Of a stretch of DNA of 64,000 bases, positions 46,401 through 54,085 are shown piece after piece. Location of the stretch: positions 157,873-221,872 of the forward strand of contig NZ_SOCR01000006.1 in assembly GCF_004364335.1 (NCBI RefSeq), read 5' to 3'. The first letter of the stretch is position 1. Each line of letters opens with the position of its first letter. The DNA is from Pseudomonas graminis (GTDB taxonomy: Bacteria > Pseudomonadota > Gammaproteobacteria > Pseudomonadales > Pseudomonadaceae). Made by a program: the position numbers and the translations under genes. The notes under the pieces were generated by a model, which saw only the letters and a list, made by a program, of their open reading frames with translations, was not told the origin of the DNA and did no database searches.

Positions 46401-46724
46401 GCGGGCATAGGTGAACGGGATCTTGTCTGCATACGGCTCGAGGAAAAAATCGAAGGGGTTGAACACCGCCATTTCGGCGACCAGATCCACTTCGATGCGC
46501 AGCTCGTTAGTCTTTTCCGGGAACACCAACCGCGCCAGGTAATTACCCTGCGGGTCCTGCTGCCAGTTGATGAAGTGGTTTTCGGGGAGGACTTTCAGCG
46601 AATACGACAATACCCGCGTGCGGCTGTGAGCCGCCGGTCGCAAGCGGACGATCTGCGGACCCAGCTCAACCGCGCGTTCGTAGCGGTAATGCGTGACATG
46701 GTGCAAGGCAATGTGAATCGACAC
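43431..46724 (-). CDS. Large transglutaminase-like / DUF2126 protein
   Basis: A 1097-residue protein: N-terminal transglutaminase beta domain (HIALHHVTHYRYERAVELGP), transglutaminase core with Cys in ASGSCRDSAWLLVQL, His in DLHAWCEVYLPGAGW and Asp in LDATSGLFAGE, then a long DUF2126 region (LTMGGEPTFVSIDDRDGDEW; IDGRHTGTGGGNHFVLGGAT). I start at GTG 46724 because AGGAGG lies 7 bp before it; the upstream ATG has no such site and adds only 14 basic residues. First gene of the three-gene unit; activity unknown. Confidence 0.87.
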   Translation of the reverse strand: MSIHIALHHVTHYRYERAVELGPQIVRLRPAAHSRTRVLSYSLKVLPENHFINWQQDPQGNYLARLVFPEKTNELRIEVDLVAEMAVFNPFDFFLEPYADKIPFTYAREEHHELQPYLEKLPLTPRFQAYLDSIDRTPIPAIDFLVGLNQRLANDIGYLIRMEPGIQTPEYTLENASGSCRDSAWLLVQLLRHLGLAARFVSGYLIQLKADVKALDGPSGTDVDFTDLHAWCEVYLPGAGWVGLDATSGLFAGEGHIPLACSPEPSSAAPISGMVEPCKTEFTHEMSVQRIWEAPRVTKPYTEEQWQDIQALGRQIDSDLAANDVRLTMGGEPTFVSIDDRDGDEWNTAALGPKKRLLSAELYQRMRDHYAPQGIVHFGQGKWYPGEQLPRWSLNCFWRKDGQPVWHNNALVADETRDYGADSEMAGSFLRSVAERLKLPTRYVFPAYEDRFYYLWREGALPKNVSAEASRLEDPLERARLRKVFSQGLDTIIGHVLPLARTAADDHWQSGRWYLRDEHCRLVPGDSALGYRLPLASQPWVKAAEYPYIHPTDHNQAFAELPDRDEVQSRLNSLAEQGDPGVDREPDIDESADWLTRTALSAEARGGRLYLFMPPLQSLEAYLELVAAIEATAEDMRCPVLLEGYEPPSDPRLANFRITPDPGVIEVNVQPSSTWDELVERTEFLYEQARLTRLTTEKFMIDGRHTGTGGGNHFVLGGATPGDSPFLRRPDLLRSLLSYWHNHPSLSYLFSGLFIGPTSQAPRVDEARNDSLYELEIAFSQMPEPGEECVPWLVDRLLRNLLIDVAGNTHRAEFCIDKLYSPDGATGRLGLLELRAFEMPPHARMSLAQQLLLRALVARFWREPYAPAKLARWGTELHDRFMLPHFIEQDFADVIAELNSAGYPVRAEWFAAHLEFRFPKVGDYAVSGIELELRQALEPWHVLGEEGAAGGAVRYVDSSLERLQLKVTGLPPQRYMLTCNGVPVPLQPTGRVGEFVAGVRYRAWQPTNALQPTIPVHAPLVFDILDTWMQRSLGGCEYHVAHPGGRNYETLPVNANEAESRRLARFFRVGHSPGKLEVPALTLNDELPMTLDLRLHR

Positions 46725-46912
46725 GGCGTGCCTCCTGCGAGCCTGGACGGTAACGGAGCTGCGCAAGACTTATGCCACCCCGGCAAATCAAGCGCCTCCG
46801 GCCTGGAGGTAGCTTGTTCAGCCAAGCACAGCACCAAAATCGCGCCCGCTTCAACGAATGGTGCAAGGGTCGCACGGAAATGAGGCGGGTGGGGTTATTT
46901 GCACCGGAATGC

Positions 46913-46940
46913 AAAACGCCAGCTCGAAAGCTGGCGTTTT
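46913..46940. terminator. Terminator of the YgiQ gene
   Basis: AAAACGCCAGCT-CGAA-AGCTGGCGTTTT: perfect 12 bp stem with a stable tetraloop and T4 in both directions, 33 bp past the ygiQ stop. Confidence 0.88.
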
Positions 46941-46972
46941 GTTGGAGCGAAGAAGCGTTGGCGCGAGGGCCC

Positions 46973-49282
46973 TTACCGTGGAAAAACCGGCTGGCGCGAA
47001 GGCTTCTTGCTCTTGCCGCCTTTGCCACCCTTGGCGGCGTCCGCGCGTTCCTTGGCGGCGTCCCTGTTACGAGCAGCCGCAGCGGCCTTGGCCTCTTCGC
47101 GCTTGTCCCAAGGCTTGCTGCCGTCGCTCGCGCGTTGAGGCAAACCCGTGTGCTGCGTCAGGATCTTGGTGGTCTTGGCGACCTTGTGGCTGCCGGCCGG
47201 CGTCGAGTTCTTGCGGCGCGCGCTCTGATAGCTATCGGTTTCAACCTGATGCAGCGGAATCAACTGGTGCTTGCCCGGCCCGATCAGATCGGCACGGCCC
47301 ATCCGCTCCAGCGCTTCACGCAGCATCGGCCAGCCCTTCGGGTCGTGGTAGCGCAGGAACGCCTTGTGCAGACGGCGCTGCTCTTCGCTCTTGACGATGG
47401 TGACCGAGTCGCTCTTGTACGTGACCTTGCGCAGTGGGTTCTTGCCAGAGTGGTACATGGCCGTTGCACTGGCCATCGGCGACGGATAGAACGCCTGCAC
47501 CTGATCCGCACGGAAGCCGTTACCCTTAAGCCACAGCGCGAGGTTCATCATGTCTTCGTCGGTCGTGCCCGGGTGGGCCGCGATGAAGTAAGGAATCAGG
47601 TACTGCTCTTTGCCTGCTTCCTTGGAGTACTTCTCGAACATGCGCTTGAACTTGTCATAGCTGCCAATGCCCGGCTTCATCATCTGGTTGAGCGGACCCT
47701 CTTCGGTGTGCTCAGGTGCAATCTTCAGGTAACCGCCGACGTGGTGGGTCACTAGCTCCTTGACGTACTCGGGGGATTCAACAGCCAGGTCGTAACGCAG
47801 ACCGGAGGCAATCAGAATCTTCTTCACGCCGGGCAGTTCACGGGCGCTGCGGTACAGCTGAATCAATGCCGAGTGATCGGTATTCAGGTTCGGGCAGATA
47901 CCCGGGAACACGCACGACGGCTTGCGGCACGCCGATTCGATTTCCGGGCTCTTGCACGCGATGCGATACATGTTCGCCGTCGGCCCGCCGAGGTCGGAAA
48001 TCACGCCGGTGAAACCAGGAACCTTGTCACGGATCTCTTCGATCTCGCGAATGATCGAGTCGTGGGATCGGTTCTGGATGATCCGGCCTTCGTGCTCGGT
48101 GATCGAGCAGAACGTACAGCCGCCAAAGCAGCCGCGCATGATGTTCACCGAGAAACGGATCATGTCGTAGGCCGGAATCTTCTCCTTGCCGTACACCGGG
48201 TGCGGAATGCGCGCGTACGGCATGCCGAACACGTAGTCCATCTCTTCGGTGGTCATCGGAATGGGCGGCGGGTTGAACCAGACGTCCACTTCGCCGTGCT
48301 TCTGAACCAGCGCGCGGGCGTTGCCCGGGTTGGTCTCAAGGTGCAGCACGCGGTTGGCGTGGGCATAAAGAACCGCGTCGCCGCGCACTTTCTCCATCGA
48401 CGGCAGACGGATGACCGTCTTGTCGCGGGTCATGCGCGGGCTCGCCAGAATCTGCACGACCTTCGCTTCGTTCGGATCCTCGACGTCACCCTTTTCCTGC
48501 TCGATGGCACAGGCCTGAGTGTCTTGAGTGTTCACGTACGGGTTGATGATCTTGTCGATCTTGCCTGGACGGTCGATGCGCGTGGAATCGACTTCATACC
48601 AGCCTTCCGGCGTATCGCGACGAATGAACGCGGTGCCGCGCACGTCAGTGATGCTTTCGATCGTCTCGCCGTACGACAGGCGAGTGGCCACTTCGACGAT
48701 GGCCCGCTCGGCATTGCCGTACAGCAGGATGTCGGCGCAGGCGTCGATCAGGATCGAGTTGCGAACCTTGTCCTGCCAGTAGTCGTAGTGAGCGATGCGG
48801 CGCAGCGATGCTTCGATGCCACCCAGAACGATAGGCACGTTCTTGTAGGCTTCCTTGCAACGCTGGCTGTAGACCAGACTCGCACGGTCCGGACGCTTGC
48901 CCGCCATGCCGCCCGGCGTGTACGCATCGTCGGAGCGAATCTTTTTGTCGGCGGTGTAACGGTTGATCATCGAATCCATGTTGCCGGCCGCGACGCCGAA
49001 GAACAGGTTCGGCTCGCCGAGCTTCATGAAGTCGTCCTTTGACTTCCAGTCAGGCTGCGCAATGATCCCGACGCGGAAGCCTTGGGACTCCAGCAGCCGG
49101 CCGATGATTGCCATGCCAAACGACGGGTGATCGACGTAGGCATCACCCGTGACAATGATGATGTCGCAGGAATCCCAGCCAAGCTGATCCATTTCTTCCC
49201 GGCTCATGGGCAGGAAAGGCGCTGGTCCGAAACATTCGGCCCAGTACTTCGGATAGTCAAATAACGGCTTGGCTGCTTGCAT
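46973..49282 (-). CDS. YgiQ-family radical SAM protein
   Basis: A 769-residue UPF0313 protein. The radical-SAM cluster Cys are C385, C389 and C392 (GCFGGCTFC). The N-terminal 350 residues are the YgiQ-specific domain; the C terminus is a Lys/Ala/Arg-rich tail ([20 protein letters not shown]) that looks disordered. Function in vivo is not established. I start at the ATG at 49282 ([16 protein letters not shown]), which matches the family; the longer frame to 49426 does not. Confidence 0.9.
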   Translation of the reverse strand: MQAAKPLFDYPKYWAECFGPAPFLPMSREEMDQLGWDSCDIIIVTGDAYVDHPSFGMAIIGRLLESQGFRVGIIAQPDWKSKDDFMKLGEPNLFFGVAAGNMDSMINRYTADKKIRSDDAYTPGGMAGKRPDRASLVYSQRCKEAYKNVPIVLGGIEASLRRIAHYDYWQDKVRNSILIDACADILLYGNAERAIVEVATRLSYGETIESITDVRGTAFIRRDTPEGWYEVDSTRIDRPGKIDKIINPYVNTQDTQACAIEQEKGDVEDPNEAKVVQILASPRMTRDKTVIRLPSMEKVRGDAVLYAHANRVLHLETNPGNARALVQKHGEVDVWFNPPPIPMTTEEMDYVFGMPYARIPHPVYGKEKIPAYDMIRFSVNIMRGCFGGCTFCSITEHEGRIIQNRSHDSIIREIEEIRDKVPGFTGVISDLGGPTANMYRIACKSPEIESACRKPSCVFPGICPNLNTDHSALIQLYRSARELPGVKKILIASGLRYDLAVESPEYVKELVTHHVGGYLKIAPEHTEEGPLNQMMKPGIGSYDKFKRMFEKYSKEAGKEQYLIPYFIAAHPGTTDEDMMNLALWLKGNGFRADQVQAFYPSPMASATAMYHSGKNPLRKVTYKSDSVTIVKSEEQRRLHKAFLRYHDPKGWPMLREALERMGRADLIGPGKHQLIPLHQVETDSYQSARRKNSTPAGSHKVAKTTKILTQHTGLPQRASDGSKPWDKREEAKAAAAARNRDAAKERADAAKGGKGGKSKKPSRQPVFPR

Positions 49283-49408
49283 ATCGATGACCAGTGTTCG
49301 TGTCAGGGGGCGATTTTCGCGTAGAAATTCGCGGGCGCGGAGAATAGCACAAATTTTGATCAAGTCCGACGACAGTAGTCGGATAAGTGATCGGCATGAC
49401 TCTCGATT

Positions 49409-49429
49409 CTGATGCCCTTCCAGCATCAG
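49409..49429. terminator. Hairpin downstream of dnaB
   Basis: CTGATGC and GCATCAG around 7 bases, extended by ACTCT/AGAGT. No T-run, so a weak candidate. Confidence 0.35.
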
Positions 49430-49450
49430 AGTCGCGGTCCAGAGCCCTAC

Positions 49451-50848
49451 TTATTCATCATCATCAAAGTTGTAACTGCCCGGCGCAAGGTTCTCGAAGC
49501 GGGTGTACTTGCCGATGAACGCCAGCCGGATGAACCCGATCGGGCCGTTCCGCTGCTTGCCGATGATGATTTCAGCGATGCCCTTGTGTTCGGTCTCGGG
49601 GTGATACACCTCATCCCGGTACACGAACATGATGACGTCGGCGTCCTGCTCGATCGCTCCGGATTCCCGCAAGTCGGAGTTCACCGGGCGCTTGTTGGGA
49701 CGTTGCTCGAGGGAGCGGTTGAGCTGGGACAGCGCGACCACCGGGCAATTGAATTCCTTGGCGAGCGCTTTCAGGGAACGGGAGATCTCGGAAATCTCGT
49801 TCGTCCGGTTATCGCCACTCGAGCCAGGGATCTGCATCAGCTGCAGGTAGTCGATCATGATCAGGCCGATATCCCCGTGTTCACGGACCAGACGCCGCGT
49901 ACGCGCTCGCATCTCGGAGGGGCTGATGCCGGCCGTGTCGTCGATGAACAGCTTGCGATCGTTGAGCAGGTTGACCGCCGACGTCAGGCGCGGCCAGTCA
50001 TCGTCATCCAGCTGACCGGAACGTACTTTGGTCTGGTCGATACGACCGAGCGACGACAGCATACGCATGATCAGCGATTCGCCTGGCATCTCAAGCGAGT
50101 AGACCAGCACCACCTTGTCGCTGCGCAGCACCGCGTTTTCCACGAGGTTCATCGCGAAGGTGGTCTTACCCATCGACGGACGGCCTGCGACGATGATCAA
50201 GTCAGACTGCTGCAGACCGCTGGTCTTTTCATCAAGGTCGGCGTAGCCCGTGGAGAGACCGGTGATGCCGTCACCGATGTTGAACAGCGTATCGATACGG
50301 TCAATCGCACGGGTCAGCAGGTCGTTGACACTGACCGGCCCGCCCGTTTTGGGCCGCGCCTCTGCAATCTGAAAGATCTGCCGTTCGGCCTCGTCAAGAA
50401 TCTCTTCAGCGGTACGCCCTTCCGGGTTGAACGCACTGTCAGCGATCTCGGTACTGATGCCGATCAATTGACGCAGCGTTGCGCGCTGGCGAACGATCTG
50501 GGCATAGGCCTTGATGTTCGCCACGGACGGAATGTTCTTCGCCAGTTCCGACAGGTAGCCCAGACCACCGACTTGGGAGGTCTGGCCTTCCTTGTCGAGC
50601 TGCTCGGCCAGGGTGACGACGTCGATCGGCTGGTTTTGATCGGCCAGTTTGGCGATGGCGCGGAATATCAGACGGTGGTCATGACGATAGAAGTCGCCAT
50701 CCGACACCTGATCAAGCACGCGTTCCCAGGCGTTGTTGTCCAGCATCAAACCACCGAGCACAGCCTGTTCGGCCTCGATGGAATGCGGCGGCACCTTCAG
50801 GGCAGCGGTTTGCAGGTCATATTGCTCGGGAGCGGAGATGTCGTTCAT
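49451..50848 (-). CDS. dnaB: Replicative DNA helicase DnaB
   Basis: A 465-residue DnaB. The N-terminal domain ends near 150; Walker A is GRPSMGKTT (222-230), with IGLIMIDYLQLMQIPG (Walker B), DLRESGAIEQDADVIMFVYR and the C-terminal KQRNGPIG. It is the hexameric ring that unwinds DNA at the replication fork. The ATG at 50848 gives MNDISAPEQ. It follows rplI by 149 bp on the same strand, the usual Pseudomonas order. Confidence 0.98.
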   Translation of the reverse strand: MNDISAPEQYDLQTAALKVPPHSIEAEQAVLGGLMLDNNAWERVLDQVSDGDFYRHDHRLIFRAIAKLADQNQPIDVVTLAEQLDKEGQTSQVGGLGYLSELAKNIPSVANIKAYAQIVRQRATLRQLIGISTEIADSAFNPEGRTAEEILDEAERQIFQIAEARPKTGGPVSVNDLLTRAIDRIDTLFNIGDGITGLSTGYADLDEKTSGLQQSDLIIVAGRPSMGKTTFAMNLVENAVLRSDKVVLVYSLEMPGESLIMRMLSSLGRIDQTKVRSGQLDDDDWPRLTSAVNLLNDRKLFIDDTAGISPSEMRARTRRLVREHGDIGLIMIDYLQLMQIPGSSGDNRTNEISEISRSLKALAKEFNCPVVALSQLNRSLEQRPNKRPVNSDLRESGAIEQDADVIMFVYRDEVYHPETEHKGIAEIIIGKQRNGPIGFIRLAFIGKYTRFENLAPGSYNFDDDE

Positions 50849-50997
50849 GGCCACACGGAAATCAGGGGGTTGAATCAGGATACTCAGAAATGACAAAGGG
50901 CACGACCTGCGAACAGGAACGTGCCCAATGCTAACCAACCGAGGAGCGAGTCATCAGCCGGTCAGACTTCTGCACCGAAGCGCAGAAACCATACTGC

Positions 50998-51444
50998 TTA
51001 AGCAGCTACAACAACAACGCGAACGGTGGCTTCAACATCGCTGTGCAGGTGCACGGCTACGTCGTATTCGCCAACGTTACGGATGGTGCCGTTCGGCAGA
51101 CGAACTTCAGCTTTAGCCACTTCAACGCCGGAGGCGGTCAGTGCGTCAGCGATGTCGTGAGTACCGATCGAACCGAACAGCTTGCCTTCGTCACCAGCGG
51201 TGGCAGTGATAGTCACTTCCAGCTCAGCCAGTTGAGCAGCACGAGTTTCAGCAGAAGCTTTCTTCTCGGCGGCAGCTTTTTCCAGCTCTGCACGACGCTC
51301 TTCAAACGCGGCCACGTTGGCAGCGGTTGCAGCGGTTGCTTTGCCGAAAGGCAGCAGGAAGTTACGACCGTAGCCAGCCTTAACGTTTACTTTATCGCCC
51401 AGGTTGCCCAGGTTGGCGACTTTTTCCAGCAGGATGAGTTCCAT
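50998..51444 (-). CDS. rplI: 50S ribosomal protein L9
   Basis: A 148-residue L9: [20 protein letters not shown] binds 23S rRNA, a long charged helix follows (about 40-75) and the C-terminal domain contains [16 protein letters not shown]. Start is the ATG at 51444; 28 upstream codons of the open frame lack homology. It is fourth in the rpsF-rpsR-(membrane protein)-rplI order. Confidence 0.97.
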   Translation of the reverse strand: MELILLEKVANLGNLGDKVNVKAGYGRNFLLPFGKATAATAANVAAFEERRAELEKAAAEKKASAETRAAQLAELEVTITATAGDEGKLFGSIGTHDIADALTASGVEVAKAEVRLPNGTIRNVGEYDVAVHLHSDVEATVRVVVVAA

Positions 51445-51463
51445 TTGGTAAAACCTCTTAACT

Positions 51464-52360
51464 TTAACCTTCACCGTTCGCAGAACCGCTATCGGCATCT
51501 TTCGACGCCAGACGGCCGCGAAAATCAATCAGGCTGTCGACAATGGCAAACACCACCAGCAACGGATAGATCAGCTGCATGAACACCAACAGCGTGACGT
51601 ACAACCCCACCAGCCAGAACCGTGTCAGGCGCTTTGCAGCCACCAGACCGTGAACCAGGGCCAGGCCCGCGAACATGAGCGGCACGCTGCACAACGGTGT
51701 CAGCATCGCCAGTAGAGGACCAAAGTTCGGCCCCACCAACATGCACACCAGCAGCACCAGCATCGGTGCCCGCGGGAGTTTCAGGCTGCGAAATTCTCGC
51801 CCGAAACCGCCCGGGTTATACAACAACGCCTGCCAGTAACGCCCAAGGAGCAGGCATACCACGCTGACGATCTGCAACAACGCTGCAATCAGGCCATTAA
51901 GGACGGGAGTAATCAGTGCCCCCAGACGCGCTCGCTCTTCTACCGACATCTGCTGGTAGACATCACCGAAGACCTGGGGCAGGAGCTTTTGCAGCTCCCC
52001 CGCCATGGCTTCGATGGGCTCGCGAAACACCGCGCCCAAAACCACTGCATACAACAATCCAACCGCCACGCTGACAAGCAGCACGCGGACCCAGGACTCG
52101 CTGGCACGCAACACGGCGGCCAACCCCCAGGAACCCAGCAACACCATCAGGGTGCGGGGTTCACCGAAATACCACCAGACCAATGCCGGCAGCAGAGCCC
52201 AGGCAAGGACGCCTAACGCGTCACTCAACCCGCGTCGCAGGAGCACAAGGCAACCTGCGGCAGCACTCAACCAGAACAACAGCGGCAATGCCGCACATCC
52301 AACCACTACGAGAGTGGCCTGCATGCGGCCGCGCATGATGAATTCAGCCATGGCGCGCAT
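51464..52360 (-). CDS. Polytopic membrane protein between rpsR and rplI (DUF2232-like)
   Basis: A 298-residue membrane protein with about eight hydrophobic segments, for example [40 protein letters not shown] and [24 protein letters not shown]2232-type assignment is a guess from topology and context. Genes of this kind sit between rpsR and rplI in Pseudomonas and some relatives. Function unknown. The stop is 19 bp from the rplI start. Confidence 0.75.
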   Translation of the reverse strand: MRAMAEFIMRGRMQATLVVVGCAALPLLFWLSAAAGCLVLLRRGLSDALGVLAWALLPALVWWYFGEPRTLMVLLGSWGLAAVLRASESWVRVLLVSVAVGLLYAVVLGAVFREPIEAMAGELQKLLPQVFGDVYQQMSVEERARLGALITPVLNGLIAALLQIVSVVCLLLGRYWQALLYNPGGFGREFRSLKLPRAPMLVLLVCMLVGPNFGPLLAMLTPLCSVPLMFAGLALVHGLVAAKRLTRFWLVGLYVTLLVFMQLIYPLLVVFAIVDSLIDFRGRLASKDADSGSANGEG

Positions 52361-52398
52361 GCGATCTATCCCTTACTGCGTTTGTCGACTACCTGGTC

Positions 52399-52629
52399 TC
52401 AGCGGCCGTGGCTGTCGGTGTAGGCCAACAGGGCCAGGAAGCGGGCGCGCTTGATAGCGGTAGCCAGCTGACGCTGATAACGAGCTTTGGTACCAGTAAT
52501 GCGGCTAGGAACGATCTTGCCGGTTTCAGATACGTAGGCTTTCAGGGTGTTGAGATCTTTGTAATCGATCTCCTTCACATTTTCAGCTGTGAAGCGGCAG
52601 AATTTACGACGACGGAAGAAACGTGCCAT
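52399..52629 (-). CDS. rpsR: 30S ribosomal protein S18
   Basis: A 76-residue S18: [40 protein letters not shown] and [20 protein letters not shown] are diagnostic. Separated from rpsF by 28 bp. Confidence 0.98.
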   Translation of the reverse strand: MARFFRRRKFCRFTAENVKEIDYKDLNTLKAYVSETGKIVPSRITGTKARYQRQLATAIKRARFLALLAYTDSHGR

Positions 52630-52657
52630 GTAATGGGCTCCTCAAAAGGTCCGTGGA

Positions 52658-53080
52658 TTACTCGTCAGCGTTATCGCTGTTGTCGCTGTCATCACCATCG
52701 GCGCCATCGGCGTCGGAGTGCTCAGGACGGTCGCGACGCTCACGGCGCTCACTGCGGTTTTCTTCAGCCTTGAGCATTTCGGACTGGCCAGTAACAGCTT
52801 CGTCGCGACGGATGACAAGGTTACGGATCACGGCATCGTTGTAACGGAAGTTGTCTTCCAGCTCGGCCAGAGCCTTGCCAGTGCACTCAACGTTCAGCAT
52901 CACGTAGTGAGCCTTGTGAACATTGTTGATTGCATAGGCCAGTTGACGACGGCCCCAATCTTCCAGACGGTGGATCTTGCCGCCGTCTTCTTCGATCAGC
53001 TTGGTGTAACGCTCTACCATGCCGCCGACTTGCTCGCTCTGGTCCGGGTGAACCAGAAAGATGATTTCGTAATGACGCAT
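52658..53080 (-). CDS. rpsF: 30S ribosomal protein S6
   Basis: A 140-residue S6. [40 protein letters not shown] and [10 protein letters not shown] are typical. The C-terminal tail is long and acidic ([20 protein letters not shown] with a further run of Asp/Asn), more so than in E. coli, where Glu residues are added after translation. AAGGAG lies 7 bp before the ATG. It heads the operon rpsF-rpsR-membrane protein-rplI. Confidence 0.98.
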   Translation of the reverse strand: MRHYEIIFLVHPDQSEQVGGMVERYTKLIEEDGGKIHRLEDWGRRQLAYAINNVHKAHYVMLNVECTGKALAELEDNFRYNDAVIRNLVIRRDEAVTGQSEMLKAEENRSERRERRDRPEHSDADGADGDDSDNSDNADE

Positions 53081-53261
53081 GAATGCTCCTTACGGGTTGT
53101 AGCCTGCCGCCAAAGCGGTCAGACAAGGAGTGAATAACACTGGTTTATCTTGCACAGGGACAGGCACATGAGCGCCTGCCATGACAGCAAGGGGCGCAAT
53201 TGTAGAGAAGGGGTGGGAGGGGCGCAAGGAGATTGGTGAATATTTGAACAATGGTAATGCG

Positions 53262-53291
53262 CTACAAGCTACAAGCTACAAGCTACAAGCT
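53262..53291. repeat. 7 bp tandem repeat (CTACAAG)4
   Basis: CTACAAG occurs four times head to tail and is followed by an inverted stretch GCTTGCAGCTTGAAGCTG. It lies past the rlmB stop; slippage or a processed 3' hairpin could explain it. Confidence 0.75.
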
Positions 53292-53335
53292 GGAGCGTGA
53301 ACCGCTCGATCTTGAGGCTTGCAGCTTGAAGCTGA

Positions 53336-54085
53336 TTACTTCCGCGCAGCGGCGCGCTGGCGCAGGGCTTCGAACAGGCAGACGCCCGTCGCCACCGAAA
53401 CGTTGAGACTGCTGACGCTGCCAGCCATCGGCAGGCGCACCAGATAGTCACAGTGCTCACGGGTCAGGCGGCGCATGCCTTTGCCCTCGGCACCCATGAT
53501 CAGGATGGTCGGGCCGGTCAGATCCTGCTGGTACAACTCCTGCTCGGCCTCACCTGCGGTGCCGACAACCCACAGGCCGCGCTGCTGGAGTTTTTCCAGC
53601 GTGCGCGCCAGGTTGGTCACGGCTACGAGAGGAATGACCTCCGCCGCGCCGCACGCCACTTTCCGAACGGTCGGCGTCAATGTCGCGGACTTGTCCTTGG
53701 GCACGATCACCGCCAGAGCACCGGCTGCGTCGGCGGTCCGCAAGCAAGCGCCGAGATTGTGCGGATCGGTGACGCCATCCAGAACCAGTATCAGCGGCGG
53801 ACCTTCGGTGCGGTCCAGCAGCTCGTCAAGCATCGCTTCGCCCCAGACCTGGCTCGGACTGACGTCCGCCACCACGCCCTGATGAACACCTTCTACCCAG
53901 GCATCCATTTCGCGGCGCTCGGCCTGCCCCACCGACACGCGATTCTGCGCAGCAAGCTCGATCAGTACCTGAACCCGAGGATCACTGCGCCCTTCAGCCA
54001 GCCAGATCTGCTTGACCCGCTTCGGGTGATGACGCAACAGCGCCTCTACGGCATGAACACCGTAGATTTTTTCAAGCTGACTCAT
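53336..54085 (-). CDS. rlmB: 23S rRNA 2'-O-methyltransferase RlmB
   Basis: A 249-residue SpoU-class enzyme. N-terminal substrate-binding L30e-like domain (IYGVHAVEALLRHHPKRVKQ), then the SPOUT fold with VLDGVTDPHNLGACLRTADA (motif 1), LIMGAEGKGMRRLTREHCDY (motif 2) and LPMAGSVSSLNVSVATGVCLFE (motif 3). It methylates Gm2251 in the peptidyl-transferase loop. It overlaps rnr by 4 bp (ATGA). Confidence 0.95.
   Translation of the reverse strand: MSQLEKIYGVHAVEALLRHHPKRVKQIWLAEGRSDPRVQVLIELAAQNRVSVGQAERREMDAWVEGVHQGVVADVSPSQVWGEAMLDELLDRTEGPPLILVLDGVTDPHNLGACLRTADAAGALAVIVPKDKSATLTPTVRKVACGAAEVIPLVAVTNLARTLEKLQQRGLWVVGTAGEAEQELYQQDLTGPTILIMGAEGKGMRRLTREHCDYLVRLPMAGSVSSLNVSVATGVCLFEALRQRAAARK

Noticed and set aside
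46725..46766. ATG start at 46766 for the DUF2126 gene
   Set aside because: No Shine-Dalgarno; GTG at 46724 has AGGAGG at 7 bp and starts the conserved domain.
45168..46883. Forward frame opposite the DUF2126 protein
   Set aside because: Antisense to catalytic motifs of the transglutaminase; no ribosome site.
53262..53291. CRISPR or integron-like array
   Set aside because: Contiguous 7 bp units without spacers: simple tandem repeat.
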